Shown in pieces: positions 33,826 to 42,242 of a stretch of 64,000 bases of DNA (the first letter of the stretch is position 1; the number at the start of each line of letters is the position of its first letter). The notes under the pieces were generated by a model, which saw only the letters and a list, made by a program, of their open reading frames with translations, was not told where the DNA came from and did no database searches. The stretch is taken from the NCBI RefSeq assembly GCF_020012125.1, contig NZ_JAIFAG010000001.1, forward strand, positions 2,728,001 to 2,792,000. Reading direction: 5' to 3'. This DNA comes from Hymenobacter psoromatis (GTDB taxonomy: Bacteria > Bacteroidota > Bacteroidia > Cytophagales > Hymenobacteraceae). Both the position numbers and the translations under genes were made by a program.

Positions 33826-36489
33826 ATGAAAAAGAATATCAGCATCAACTTGCAGGGTATCATCTTTCACATCGAAGATGATGGCTACGACGTGCTCAGC
33901 CGCTACCTCCAGGAGGTAAAGGCGCACTTCGCCAGCTACCAGGGCCACGAAGAAATCGTGGCTGACATTGAGGGCCGCATTGCCGAGCTGTTTTCGGCGC
34001 GCCTCTCCGTCAGCAAGCAAGTTATTACCCTGGCCGACGTAGAGGAGATGACGGCTAAAATGGGCCGCGTCCGCGACTTCCAGTCGGCGGAGGAAGAGGA
34101 CGAAGACGAGCCAGCTGTGGGCAGCACCGGCCGCGCCGCCGGCCCTACCCCCCCCTTCGGCCAGGCCGCCGACGGCCAGCCCCGCCGCCTGTACCGCGAC
34201 TTGGCCCACCGCAAGGTGGCGGGCGTGTGCGCCGGCCTGGCGCAGTACTTCATGATTAACCCGCTGGTAATCCGGCTGGCTTTTCTGGCGCTGGTGCTGC
34301 TGCCAAACCTATTTCGCCACCGCTTTCCATTTCCGGGGGTAGGGATTTTTGACCGCGACTTCGACCTGCCCGGCCTGGTGGTACTCCTCTACATTATTCT
34401 GTGGGTAGCCCTACCCAAGCGCGCCGATGCCCCCGCTCCCATCGACACGCTGGACTTTGGCGGCTCGCTCACCGGGCGCAAGCTCTTCCGCGACACCGAC
34501 GGTGGCAAGGTGGGCGGCGTGGCGGCGGGCCTGGCGGCCTACTTCCGCACCGACGTGGTGCTCATTCGGGTGCTGTTTCTCATCAGCTTGTTTCTGGGCG
34601 GCTCGGGCCTTATCGTGTACCTCATCCTGTGGGTAGTGGTGCCGGAGGCCCGTACGGTATCGGAACGGATGCAGATGCGCGGCGATGCCGTAACGCTCTC
34701 GGGCATTGACAACAGCCTGCGCGGCAGTGCGTTGGATGGCGACGTGCCGCCCGCGCCCAACCGCCCGGTGGGAACGTTTCTGGAGGGCGCGGCCCGGCAG
34801 GCACGGCCGGCCGTGGGCTTCCTGGGTACACTCATTCGCTGGGCGGCGGGAGTGGTGCTGATTTTCACGGGCGGCTCGTGGCTGCTGACGGTACTGGGCT
34901 TTGCCGGCGCGGCGCTGGGCATCATCTCCGCCGATTCGGTTATTCATACGGATAATAATTTTCGCTTTGGCGATGAGAGCTTTAACTCGGTGATGCATAA
35001 CGCTCAGCCCTGGGGGGTAGTGGCCGCCACGCTGGCTGTGGGCGTGCCGGCACTAGCGCTGATGCTGCTGGGGGTGCGGCTGCTGCTGCGCCGCTCGGTG
35101 CTTGGCCGCAGCGGCGGGCTGGTGCTGCTGGCGCTGTGGCTGCTGGGGATAGTAGGCACGGCGGCGGCCGGCGGGCAGATTTTCCGCGATACCCGCACCC
35201 GCGCCAGCTACACCACCGTGCGGCGGCTGGCCGCCATGCCGGGCCCCGGCATCGTGCTCGACTCGCGCAACATGGACGACTTTATGGAGCAGGCGCGCCT
35301 GCGCCTGGCTCTGGCCGACAGCGGCGCGGCCCCTTACGTGGAGGAGGACTACCAGGCGCGGGGCCGCACCCAAAGCTCGGCCCGCCTCACGGCACAACAA
35401 TCCATTCTCTATACTATCACGCAGCAGGACTCGACCATCACCTTCGACCAGGGCCTGACACTGCGTGAAAATGCGCCCTATCGCGGCCAGAAGCTGACCC
35501 TAACGCTGCACTTGCCCCTGGACAAAACTTACCGCCTGATGCCGCTTTTCCTCGAAAAGCTCGATGACGAAGACTTTACCAACGGCCGGCGGCCCCACGA
35601 CAACCAGCCTCACCGCGCCCGCTTTACCCGCGCCGGCAAGTTCACCTGCCTCGACTGCCCGCCGACCACGGACGATGAGGAGGACAATGCTGATAACAAT
35701 AAGGAAGACAGCGACAATGATGGGGTAGTGAATCTGGACCTGAACGGCAACAAGATGCAGGTGCGCGTGAACACCGACGGCGACGAGCCTACCGTGCGCT
35801 TCACCACGAAGCCCTTCGGCACCAACCCGGCCACCTACGGCACCGGCCGCAAAACCCTGAACGACCCCGGCACCTTTAGCGAAGTCGAAACCCGCGGGGC
35901 GCTGCGCCTGGTGCTGCGCCAGGGCGACACCTATAAAGTAGAAGCCGCCGGCCGCCAGCAGGACCTCGACGACCTGCGCCTGACTACCAGCGGCGACCGC
36001 CTGGTGGCGCGCCAGGGGGGTAGGGGCTCGCTCTTCTCGGGCTTCAACTTCAGCGGCCACCCCATCCTGGTCACCGTGACCCTACCCCGCCTCCAGTATC
36101 TCAAGCTCAGCGGGGCCTGCCAGGCCGACGTCAGCGGCTTCCACGACGAGGCGCTGCGCCTCGAGGCCACCGGGGCCTCCGTGGCCCGCCTCGACGTGCG
36201 GGTGCCCAGCCTCAGCCTCGACCTTGCCGGGGCCTGCCAAGCCGAGCTGCGCGGCACCGCCAATGAGCTGGCCATCGATGCCAGCGGGGCCTGCGAGGTA
36301 AAAGCCCTCGGTCTCCAGGCCAAGCGCGCTAATATCGACCTCTCGGGTGCGTCGCAAGCCAACGTACGGGCCAGCGAGGAGCTAAAAGTAGACCTCGGCG
36401 GCGGCAGCCAGGTGCGCTATGCCGGCCACCCCGCCCGCATCGAAAAAGACCTCAGTGGCGGCAGCTCGTTGGAGGCAGTAAAGGAGTAA
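33826..36489 (+). CDS. PspC-domain membrane protein with C-terminal DUF2807 adhesin-like domain
   Basis: An 887-residue protein. The N-terminal cytoplasmic part (1-90) begins MKKNISINLQGIIFHIEDDG, a conserved opening of this family. There are two PspC domains: LYRDLAHRKVAGVCAGLAQY (about 122-195) and LFRDTDGGKVGGVAAGLAAY (about 222-280). Several membrane helices follow (about 330-460), then an extracytoplasmic part. An Asp/Asn/Glu-rich spacer (DDEEDNADNNKEDSDNDG, about 620-640) precedes a DUF2807 'head GIN' beta-helix (about 690-885) with repeated patterns such as LKLSGACQADVSGF and IDASGACEVKALG. It is a sensor or scaffold in envelope stress by analogy with PspC. The start is the ATG before KKNIS. 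Confidence 0.88.
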   Translation: MKKNISINLQGIIFHIEDDGYDVLSRYLQEVKAHFASYQGHEEIVADIEGRIAELFSARLSVSKQVITLADVEEMTAKMGRVRDFQSAEEEDEDEPAVGSTGRAAGPTPPFGQAADGQPRRLYRDLAHRKVAGVCAGLAQYFMINPLVIRLAFLALVLLPNLFRHRFPFPGVGIFDRDFDLPGLVVLLYIILWVALPKRADAPAPIDTLDFGGSLTGRKLFRDTDGGKVGGVAAGLAAYFRTDVVLIRVLFLISLFLGGSGLIVYLILWVVVPEARTVSERMQMRGDAVTLSGIDNSLRGSALDGDVPPAPNRPVGTFLEGAARQARPAVGFLGTLIRWAAGVVLIFTGGSWLLTVLGFAGAALGIISADSVIHTDNNFRFGDESFNSVMHNAQPWGVVAATLAVGVPALALMLLGVRLLLRRSVLGRSGGLVLLALWLLGIVGTAAAGGQIFRDTRTRASYTTVRRLAAMPGPGIVLDSRNMDDFMEQARLRLALADSGAAPYVEEDYQARGRTQSSARLTAQQSILYTITQQDSTITFDQGLTLRENAPYRGQKLTLTLHLPLDKTYRLMPLFLEKLDDEDFTNGRRPHDNQPHRARFTRAGKFTCLDCPPTTDDEEDNADNNKEDSDNDGVVNLDLNGNKMQVRVNTDGDEPTVRFTTKPFGTNPATYGTGRKTLNDPGTFSEVETRGALRLVLRQGDTYKVEAAGRQQDLDDLRLTTSGDRLVARQGGRGSLFSGFNFSGHPILVTVTLPRLQYLKLSGACQADVSGFHDEALRLEATGASVARLDVRVPSLSLDLAGACQAELRGTANELAIDASGACEVKALGLQAKRANIDLSGASQANVRASEELKVDLGGGSQVRYAGHPARIEKDLSGGSSLEAVKE

Positions 36490-36495
36490 TTTGCC

Positions 36496-36583
36496 GTAGG
36501 GTGCGGGGCTTGCTCCCGCCCGTCGTTGAACAAAATTCACGCGAATTGTTCAACGACGGGCGGGGGCAAGCCCCGCACCCTAC
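36496..36583. terminator. 38-bp-arm inverted repeat, member of a two-copy family
   Basis: Arms 36496-36533 and 36546-36583 match with one mismatch and a 12-base loop. The arm starts GTAGGGTGCGGGGCTTGC, the same as the arm at 55771-55797. It lies between the PspC gene and the convergent SUI1-like gene. Confidence 0.8.
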
Positions 36584-36587
36584 TTAA

Positions 36588-36932
36588 TTAACTGCCAATC
36601 TGCTTGGCCTTGTAGCCTTCTTTGAGCAAGATTTCCAGCACCTTCGCCCGCAGGTCGCCCTGCACCACTATCTCGCCATCCTTGGCGCTACCCCCTACCC
36701 CGCACTTGGCTTTCAATAGCTTACCCAAAGTTTGCAGGTCCTCCTCGCGGCCCACGAAGCCCGTTACGAGCGTGACCTGCTTGCCGCCGCGCTGCTTTTT
36801 GTCGAGCTGCACGCGCAGCTGCTGCTGGCGGGGGGGTAGGGTTTCGGTTTCAGCCGGCGTATCGGACTGAAAAGAGAAGTCAGGATTCGTAGAATACACT
36901 ACCCCCTGGCGGCGCGGCTGATCGTTTTTCAT
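36588..36932 (-). CDS. SUI1/eIF1-like translation initiation factor (YciH family)
   Basis: A 114-residue protein. The N-terminal third is a low-complexity tail, followed by a SUI1 domain: RVQLDKKQRGGKQVTLVTGF, LQTLGKLLKAKCGVGGSAKD, GEIVVQGDLRAKVLEILLKE. In Escherichia coli YciH affects initiation fidelity. The protein is complete at the C-terminus (YKAKQIGS). It lies 13 bp downstream of the DUF3050 gene and may be cotranscribed with it. Confidence 0.9.
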   Translation of the reverse strand: MKNDQPRRQGVVYSTNPDFSFQSDTPAETETLPPRQQQLRVQLDKKQRGGKQVTLVTGFVGREEDLQTLGKLLKAKCGVGGSAKDGEIVVQGDLRAKVLEILLKEGYKAKQIGS

Positions 36933-36945
36933 CTTCGCTATAAAG

Positions 36946-37734
36946 CTAGGCTACTGGCTGCGGCTGCGGCAGCGCGGCGGCGATGCCATCCCAGAAGGCC
37001 ACGCGGGCGGCCATGCCCTGGCGGGCAACCTCGGTGGCCTCGGCCCAGCGGGCGGGGTCCTGGCCGCAGAGGTCGCGCACCATCTGGTGGGCCAGCGGGG
37101 CGTGGTGGTCCTCATCCAGCTCAATATGGCGGTTGAGGTAGTAGATAAACGTATCGAGCTGACCCGGAAAGCGCGCCGCCAGGTCATCCACCAGGTTGCG
37201 AAACATATCGGGAATCACATCTTCGCGGCCAAAGGTGAAGGCCGCCGCCACGGCGTGCGGCTGCCCGCTGGCCACGACGCTGAACGTATGCGCTACGAAC
37301 TCCCGCACGCTGGCCGGCGCGTCAGCGGCGGCCAGGGCCGCGGGCACGCTCGCCCCCGCGGCTAAAGCGGCCAGCAGGCGCTCGGCGGGGGCGGTGTCGG
37401 CCCCGGCCTCGCGCATGGCGCGCAGGTACAGCTCAAAGTGACTGGTGGGCCGGCCCTCGGGGTCGAGGTCGGTTTCCTCTTCCAGCACAATGTCGTTAAT
37501 GAGGCGGCGGGTAGTGGGGTTGCCCTTGGGGACCCACGGCAGCTCCACGCACGTCAGCTCGCGCTGCAACGCCTTGAGCAGCGACATAAAATCCCAGACT
37601 GCGAACACGTGGTGCTGCATAAATACCCGCAGGTCGGCCAGCGTATCGAGGCGGCGGTACACTGCGTGGTCCACCATACGCTGCCGGTAGGGCTGGAGCT
37701 GCGCTTGCAAGTCTTGCACAAAATTCTGGGTCAT
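36946..37734 (-). CDS. DUF3050 protein (haem-oxygenase-like fold)
   Basis: A 262-residue protein. DUF3050 hallmarks are VFMQHHVFAVWDFMSLLKAL, ELPWVPKGNPTTRRLINDIV, EEETDLDPEGRPTSHFELYL and HIELDEDHHAPLAHQMV. The His and acidic residues in MQHHVFAVWDF, EEETD, SHFELY and ELDEDHH are spaced as in haem-oxygenase-like or di-iron helical bundles, so a metal-dependent oxidase role is possible but unproved. The ATG at 37732-37734 was chosen because the 21 codons upstream in frame do not resemble the family. The fold assignment is inference. Confidence 0.83.
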   Translation of the reverse strand: MTQNFVQDLQAQLQPYRQRMVDHAVYRRLDTLADLRVFMQHHVFAVWDFMSLLKALQRELTCVELPWVPKGNPTTRRLINDIVLEEETDLDPEGRPTSHFELYLRAMREAGADTAPAERLLAALAAGASVPAALAAADAPASVREFVAHTFSVVASGQPHAVAAAFTFGREDVIPDMFRNLVDDLAARFPGQLDTFIYYLNRHIELDEDHHAPLAHQMVRDLCGQDPARWAEATEVARQGMAARVAFWDGIAAALPQPQPVA

Positions 37735-37852
37735 ATTTCTTTTATTAGAAATGGGCGAGGTATCTGTGCAACAAACCAGCCCACTATTTAGCTGCATTTA
37801 TGCTGCCTGTTTTGCTCAATTAATCGAGCGGAACAGGCAGTGCAAACGCAGG

Positions 37853-38728
37853 CTATACCGCCACTTCCAGCGCCAGTGGCCGGATGGCCAGCTCGAACTC
37901 GGTGGCGTGGCCCAGGTAGTCGCCATCGGCGTGGTAAGCCAGGGGCGTGGCGGCCCGCACGGTGGCCTGCCGCACCTGGCGGTAAGCCGCGCCGCCGGTG
38001 CGCGGCAGGGTGCCCAGGGCCAGGCCCAGCATCACGCGTGCGGCGCGCCAGGGGGGTAGGGCATCCAGGAGGCACATATCGAGCAGGCCATCGCGCAGGT
38101 TGGCCTGCGGGGCGATATAGACATTATTGCCGTACTGCGAGGCATTGGCAAACGCCAACACGTAGCAGCTGGTGCGCAGGGTCTGGCCCTGCGTCTCAAC
38201 TTCCACCGGCACCGGCCGAAAGTGGCCGTACTCGCGCAGGGTTACGCGCAAGTACGTGCTCAGCCCCCGCGAGCCCGCCTGCGCAAAGTGCTGGCTCACG
38301 TGTGCGTCGAACCCCAGACCAGCCGTGCAAAAAAACGGCTGGTCATTAATAAAGCCCACATCCATGCGGCTGAAGGTGGGCTGGCGCAGCCGGCGCAGCG
38401 CGGCGGGCAGGCCCAGTGGCACTCGCAGGTGCCGGGCCAGGCCATTGCCCGAGCCGCGCGGCACAATGCCCAGGGCTGTGCCGGTTTGGTCGAGCAGGCC
38501 CCTACCCACCTCATTCACGGTGCCGTCGCCGCCCACCGCCACTACCACCCGGCAGCCCGCTTGCGCGGCGGCGCGGGCCAGCTCGGTGGCGTGGCCCGGC
38601 CCCTCGGTGGGCCGCAGCAGGTAGTCGCTCCCCTCCACGCCGCCGAAGTGCTGCCGCAGCAACGCCGGAAAACCATCCCGGCGACCAGTGCCCGCGGTAG
38701 GATTGAAAATAAAGCAGGTAGGCAACAT
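37853..38728 (-). CDS. Diacylglycerol/lipid kinase (DagK/YegS family)
   Basis: A 291-residue cytoplasmic kinase. The catalytic glycine motif is CRVVVAVGGDGTVNEVGRGL (about residues 57-76). The opening CFIFNPTAGTGRRDGFPALL is the usual N-terminal strand and loop, and GIVPRGSGNGLARHL is the second nucleotide/metal loop. The C-terminal beta-sandwich has FINDQPFFCTAGLGFDAHVS and LDMCLLDALP. It phosphorylates diacylglycerol or a related lipid; substrate not determined. No coding gene abuts it closely; a long inverted repeat lies upstream. Confidence 0.92.
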   Translation of the reverse strand: MLPTCFIFNPTAGTGRRDGFPALLRQHFGGVEGSDYLLRPTEGPGHATELARAAAQAGCRVVVAVGGDGTVNEVGRGLLDQTGTALGIVPRGSGNGLARHLRVPLGLPAALRRLRQPTFSRMDVGFINDQPFFCTAGLGFDAHVSQHFAQAGSRGLSTYLRVTLREYGHFRPVPVEVETQGQTLRTSCYVLAFANASQYGNNVYIAPQANLRDGLLDMCLLDALPPWRAARVMLGLALGTLPRTGGAAYRQVRQATVRAATPLAYHADGDYLGHATEFELAIRPLALEVAV

Positions 38729-38744
38729 GTCTCTTTTAATGAGT

Positions 38745-38824
38745 AGTGGTCAGTAATTAGGGATTAATGCCGTTCGACAAGCAGGCGCAAGCAGAACGAC
38801 CCTAATCCCTAATCACTGACCACT
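38745..38824. terminator. Imperfect 31-bp-arm inverted repeat
   Basis: Arms 38745-38775 and 38794-38824 pair with four mismatches and an 18-base loop. It lies after the GAPDH gene and before the lipid kinase on the same (minus) strand, so it may end GAPDH transcription. Confidence 0.65.
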
Positions 38825-38843
38825 GACCACTAAACACTATTTT

Positions 38844-39884
<1,041 letters not shown>

Positions 39885-40067
39885 CTACTGCCGCAGCCCA
39901 GGTGATAACGCCCCGCGAAGGTACGGGCCACGGCGGCTTCGCACCATGCCTACCCCCGCCGAGGGCCGGGCATACGGTTTTCTCAGGCTGCGGATGGCTG
40001 AGTTCATCTTTTTTCACCTGAAAATCAGCGCCTATTTCACCCCCAGGCCATTTTTTTCGGCCGCGCG

Positions 40068-40098
40068 TTTGGATTAAAAGTTCATCGCCTTATCTTTG
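40068..40098 (+). promoter_or_regulatory. tRNA-Glu promoter with Bacteroidota consensus
   Basis: TTTG at 40068-40071 and TATCTTTG at 40091-40098 are separated by 19 bases. This matches the Bacteroidota sigma-A form TTTG-N19-TAnnTTTG. The tRNA begins 20 bases after the -7 element, so the two halves and the gene are mutually consistent. Confidence 0.85.
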
Positions 40099-40117
40099 CA
40101 CCACCAAAACGGAAAAT

Positions 40118-40189
40118 GGTCCGTTCGTCTAGGGGTTAGGACAGTAGATTTTCATTCTACCAACAGGGGTTCGATTCCCCTACGGACTA
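40118..40189 (+). tRNA. tRNA-Glu (anticodon UUC)
   Basis: A 72-nt cloverleaf without encoded CCA. The acceptor is GGTCCGT with ACGGACT (one G-U at the end). The D-arm contains AGGGGTTAGGA. The anticodon stem GTAGA/TCTAC holds the loop TTTTCAT with anticodon TTC. The T-stem AGGGG/CCCCT has loop TTCGATT. The 3' end serves as the attachment site of the element described next. Confidence 0.95.
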
Positions 40190-40192
40190 CAA
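40179..40192. repeat. attL-like core at the tRNA-Glu 3' end
   Basis: CCTACGGACTACAA covers the last T-stem and acceptor bases plus three downstream bases. An exact copy is at 44366-44379. Similar bases extend beyond both copies (GATTC before, AAA after). Confidence 0.75.
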
Positions 40193-40226
40193 AAAAGGTC
40201 TTCTCAGTATCGAGAAGACCTTTTTT
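40191..40226 (+). terminator. Rho-independent terminator of tRNA-Glu
   Basis: Perfect 15-bp arms (40191-40205 and 40212-40226, AAAAAAGGTCTTCTC and its complement) enclose a 6-base loop and end in TTTTTT. It lies one base after the tRNA and inside the element's boundary, so it may have come with the element. Confidence 0.85.
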
Positions 40227-40258
40227 ATTTCCTATCGTAGCAGTTTGTGTGGTAGTTT

Positions 40259-40495
40259 CTACTGAACGGCTCCTCGGCTACGGTCGTCGGCCAGGTTAGT
40301 GAGCTCAGTGGCTTTCTCGTTTTCGGCGGCCGTAATAAGTTGCTGAATGCGGCGCTCCGACTCGTCATCGAACAGGCTAGCCTTTAGCTCGCCGATTTTC
40401 TTCTCGACCTCCGCCTGCTCCTTGGCCCGCTTGGCGGCGGCATCCGCCAGTTTGTTATCGTAGTCGTTCTGCAGCTGCTGGTCGAGCGCGACGTT
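40259..40495 (-). pseudogene. C-terminal fragment of a long coiled-coil protein, possibly phage tail tape measure
   Basis: About 79 codons are readable without a stop, from NVALDQQLQNDYDNKLADAA to a TAG at 40259-40261. The sequence is strongly helical and heptad-like (AAKRAKEQAEVEKKIGELKA; DDESERRIQQLITAAENEKA). There is no start codon; the frame breaks off near 40495, where a different plus-strand fragment begins. The sequence suits the coiled-coil part of a phage tape-measure or similar protein, but no specific family can be proven from a coil. It reads toward the tRNA. Confidence 0.5.
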
Positions 40496-40952
40496 TCCCT
40501 ATGCACACTCAGCGAGCAGGCCCGCATCTGTCTACCCTGCCTGCGCGCCATCCGCCACTACGGCAACTTTACCCTGGCCGAACTGCTGCAATGCCTGGCC
40601 CACGCCTTGGGCGTAGCGCTAGCCGCCCTGCTACCCGGCCCAGGCCCTACCGTTCAAATAGGGTCTTTCAACCAGGCCAGCACCGGCAATTGCCAAGAAG
40701 TTACCATCAACTGCACCGTGATGCAGGCCACCCCCAGTGGCGGCAACGCCTCCAGCGGGCGGGCCAGCGCTTACCAGCCTGCTGCTCGCGGCCGGCAATG
40801 TGCTCTGCCTCCTCAGCCAATACCTTCTCCACCTCGAAGACCCAACGCTGCACGAGCTGGCCGCTCAGCTTCAGGCCACGGTGCCCACCTCGGCATTGCT
40901 ACTCAGTGCCACGCAAGGGTACCGGACGTATGCGCGGCAAAAGATAGGATAG
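40496..40952 (+). pseudogene. Fragmented gene of unknown function
   Basis: Two frames seem to hold one former protein. The first (from about 40496) reads LSEQARICLPCLRAIRHYGN, FTLAELLQCLAHALGVALAA and IGSFNQASTGNCQEVTINCT. The second (from about 40737) reads LTSLLLAAGNVLCLLSQYLL, HLEDPTLHELAAQLQATVPT and SATQGYRTYARQKIG before TAG. Each half looks protein-like, and the join requires a frameshift near 40730-40760. I do not recognise the family. No convincing start codon or ribosome site precedes the first half. Confidence 0.45.
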
Positions 40953-41029
40953 CTGCGTTACCTTGCTAGTGGGTAGCAATGCTCACCCCCTTCTCTATGG
41001 GAAAAGCTTCGCCACTCCCTACCTAGTAA

Positions 41030-41063
41030 AGCTGCTGCGCGCCAGCGGTAACCGCCCAAATTA
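41030..41063 (+). repeat. Repeated leader, copy A
   Basis: The stretch directly before the ATG at 41064 contains AGCTGCTGCGCGCC and AGCGGTAACCGCCCAAATTA. A close copy is at 41708-41742 and a weaker one at 42212-42242, each ending at a start codon. GCGGT-A-ACCGC is a tight dyad. Confidence 0.6.
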
Positions 41064-41435
41064 ATGAAATGTCTGCTAGTCCTTGCCTCTCTCTTGGCAC
41101 CCGCTACTGGCTGGGCGCAAGGTCAGCCACAGACTCGTATACCCAAATCACATCAACCACCGAGTACAGGACCACTACTAGTAGAGAGTATAAATCCGCA
41201 CTACTTGACTGTGGGACTTGGTGCTTTTCAGTATAGACATTTGAGTGATACACTTGGTAATCACTATGCTACCTCACTTGCGCCGGGTAACTGGGAACTC
41301 ACTCTGGTCAGGTTTATCAATGCACATTGGGTAGCTGTCCGTTGGAAGCCAAAATCTACTCAATTTTCGGCTGGTGATACAGCAGTTTTTTACCTCTCAA
41401 GAGCTACTAAGCCGCAGGTTGTTATTCAACTTTAA
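41064..41435 (+). CDS. Small secreted protein, unknown
   Basis: A 123-residue protein with signal MKCLLVLASLLAPATGWAQ. The mature part is hydrophilic and beta-rich (INPHYLTVGLGAFQYRHLSD; WELTLVRFINAHWVAVRWKP; DTAVFYLSRATKPQVVIQL). No domain is recognised. The region is less GC-rich than the flanking chromosome. It is followed 12 bp later by the next gene, so the two may form a transcript. Confidence 0.55.
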   Translation: MKCLLVLASLLAPATGWAQGQPQTRIPKSHQPPSTGPLLVESINPHYLTVGLGAFQYRHLSDTLGNHYATSLAPGNWELTLVRFINAHWVAVRWKPKSTQFSAGDTAVFYLSRATKPQVVIQL

Positions 41436-41447
41436 CCTAGCCACCTA

Positions 41448-41702
41448 ATGAAAACGCTTCCAACCCTTACCAGCAGCCTCGCACTGTCAGCGCTCCTACT
41501 CACGGCCCAGGCCCAAACGCCGGCCACGCCCCACGATAACCCTACCCCCGCCAAGGCGACCAAAATGGCCGACCACCGCGCCGCTACCTACCAAGGCCCC
41601 AAAGTGGTCAGGGACAGCAAAGCCCTAGGTAAGGAAATGGTGCAAAAAAGCAAGCCTACTGATATGATGCTCCCGCCTCAAGCGCGACCAGTAAAGAAGT
41701 AA
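41448..41702 (+). CDS. Short secreted protein, unknown
   Basis: An 84-residue protein, MKTLPTLTSSLALSALLLTA followed by QAQTPATPHDNPTPAKATKM. The signal peptide is probably cut after QAQ. The mature part is basic (KVVRDSKALGKEMVQKSKP) with no recognised fold. Its first about 34 codons are duplicated almost exactly at 42243-42347 in front of the integrase remnant. Such short basic secreted peptides recur in this group, but their role is unknown. Confidence 0.55.
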   Translation: MKTLPTLTSSLALSALLLTAQAQTPATPHDNPTPAKATKMADHRAATYQGPKVVRDSKALGKEMVQKSKPTDMMLPPQARPVKK

Positions 41703-41707
41703 TTCTG

Positions 41708-41742
41708 AGCTGCTGTGCACCGGCGGTAACCGCCCAAACTAA
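41708..41742 (+). repeat. Repeated leader, copy B
   Basis: AGCTGCTGTGCACC then GGCGGTAACCGCCCAAACTA, ending at the ATG at 41743. It differs from copy A at only a few positions over about 34 bases. Confidence 0.6.
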
Positions 41743-42201
41743 ATGCAAACAGCTTTCCTATCTGCCTGCTTGGGTTTCTGCTTATTTGCAGGAGCACAGC
41801 GCCCCCCAGTACGCGATACTGGGCGCTACGTCATGGCCGGTCGTACTAGGCTCGTCTCAGCCGAGGCCAACCTGAAGCCAAACAGGTATGGCAACGGCCG
41901 CGACTGGCTAACCGTGCGCGTGGGGGAGCGGCATCTCGCCGTTGGGGAGGGAACATTTACACTAGATTACGTCAAGCCATCCAGGGCCCCCGAGTCGGCT
42001 TACCAGCTCCAGCTGCTCACCTACACCTACCGGCTGAACGACTCCGTTTCGTACAACATCAATTGCGCCCACCACCTAACTGGCACGCTCCACAAACTGC
42101 GAAACGGGGGCTACTCAGGCACCTTCGCGGGGACTAGCCAAGCGAAGGAAGGCGAAGAATACCCTGTGCAAGGCGACTTCACCAACGTGTTTAGTCAGTA
42201 G
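41743..42201 (+). CDS. Small secreted protein, unknown
   Basis: A 152-residue protein with signal MQTAFLSACLGFCLFAGAQ. The mature part has beta-strand-like segments (YVMAGRTRLVSAEANLKPN; YQLQLLTYTYRLNDSVSYN; GTLHKLRNGGYSGTFAGTSQ) and one Cys in YNINCAHHLTGT. No family is recognised. It follows the repeated leader and precedes leader copy C, so it is part of the same small array. Confidence 0.55.
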   Translation: MQTAFLSACLGFCLFAGAQRPPVRDTGRYVMAGRTRLVSAEANLKPNRYGNGRDWLTVRVGERHLAVGEGTFTLDYVKPSRAPESAYQLQLLTYTYRLNDSVSYNINCAHHLTGTLHKLRNGGYSGTFAGTSQAKEGEEYPVQGDFTNVFSQ

Positions 42202-42211
42202 CCCAGTACCC

Positions 42212-42242
42212 AGCTGCTCGGCAGCTACAACCGCCCTCACTA
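42212..42242 (+). repeat. Repeated leader, copy C (diverged)
   Basis: AGCTGCTCGGCAGC then TACAACCGCCCTCACTA, ending at the ATG at 42243. It keeps the start AGCTGCT and the ACCGCCC part but has lost the middle dyad. Confidence 0.45.
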
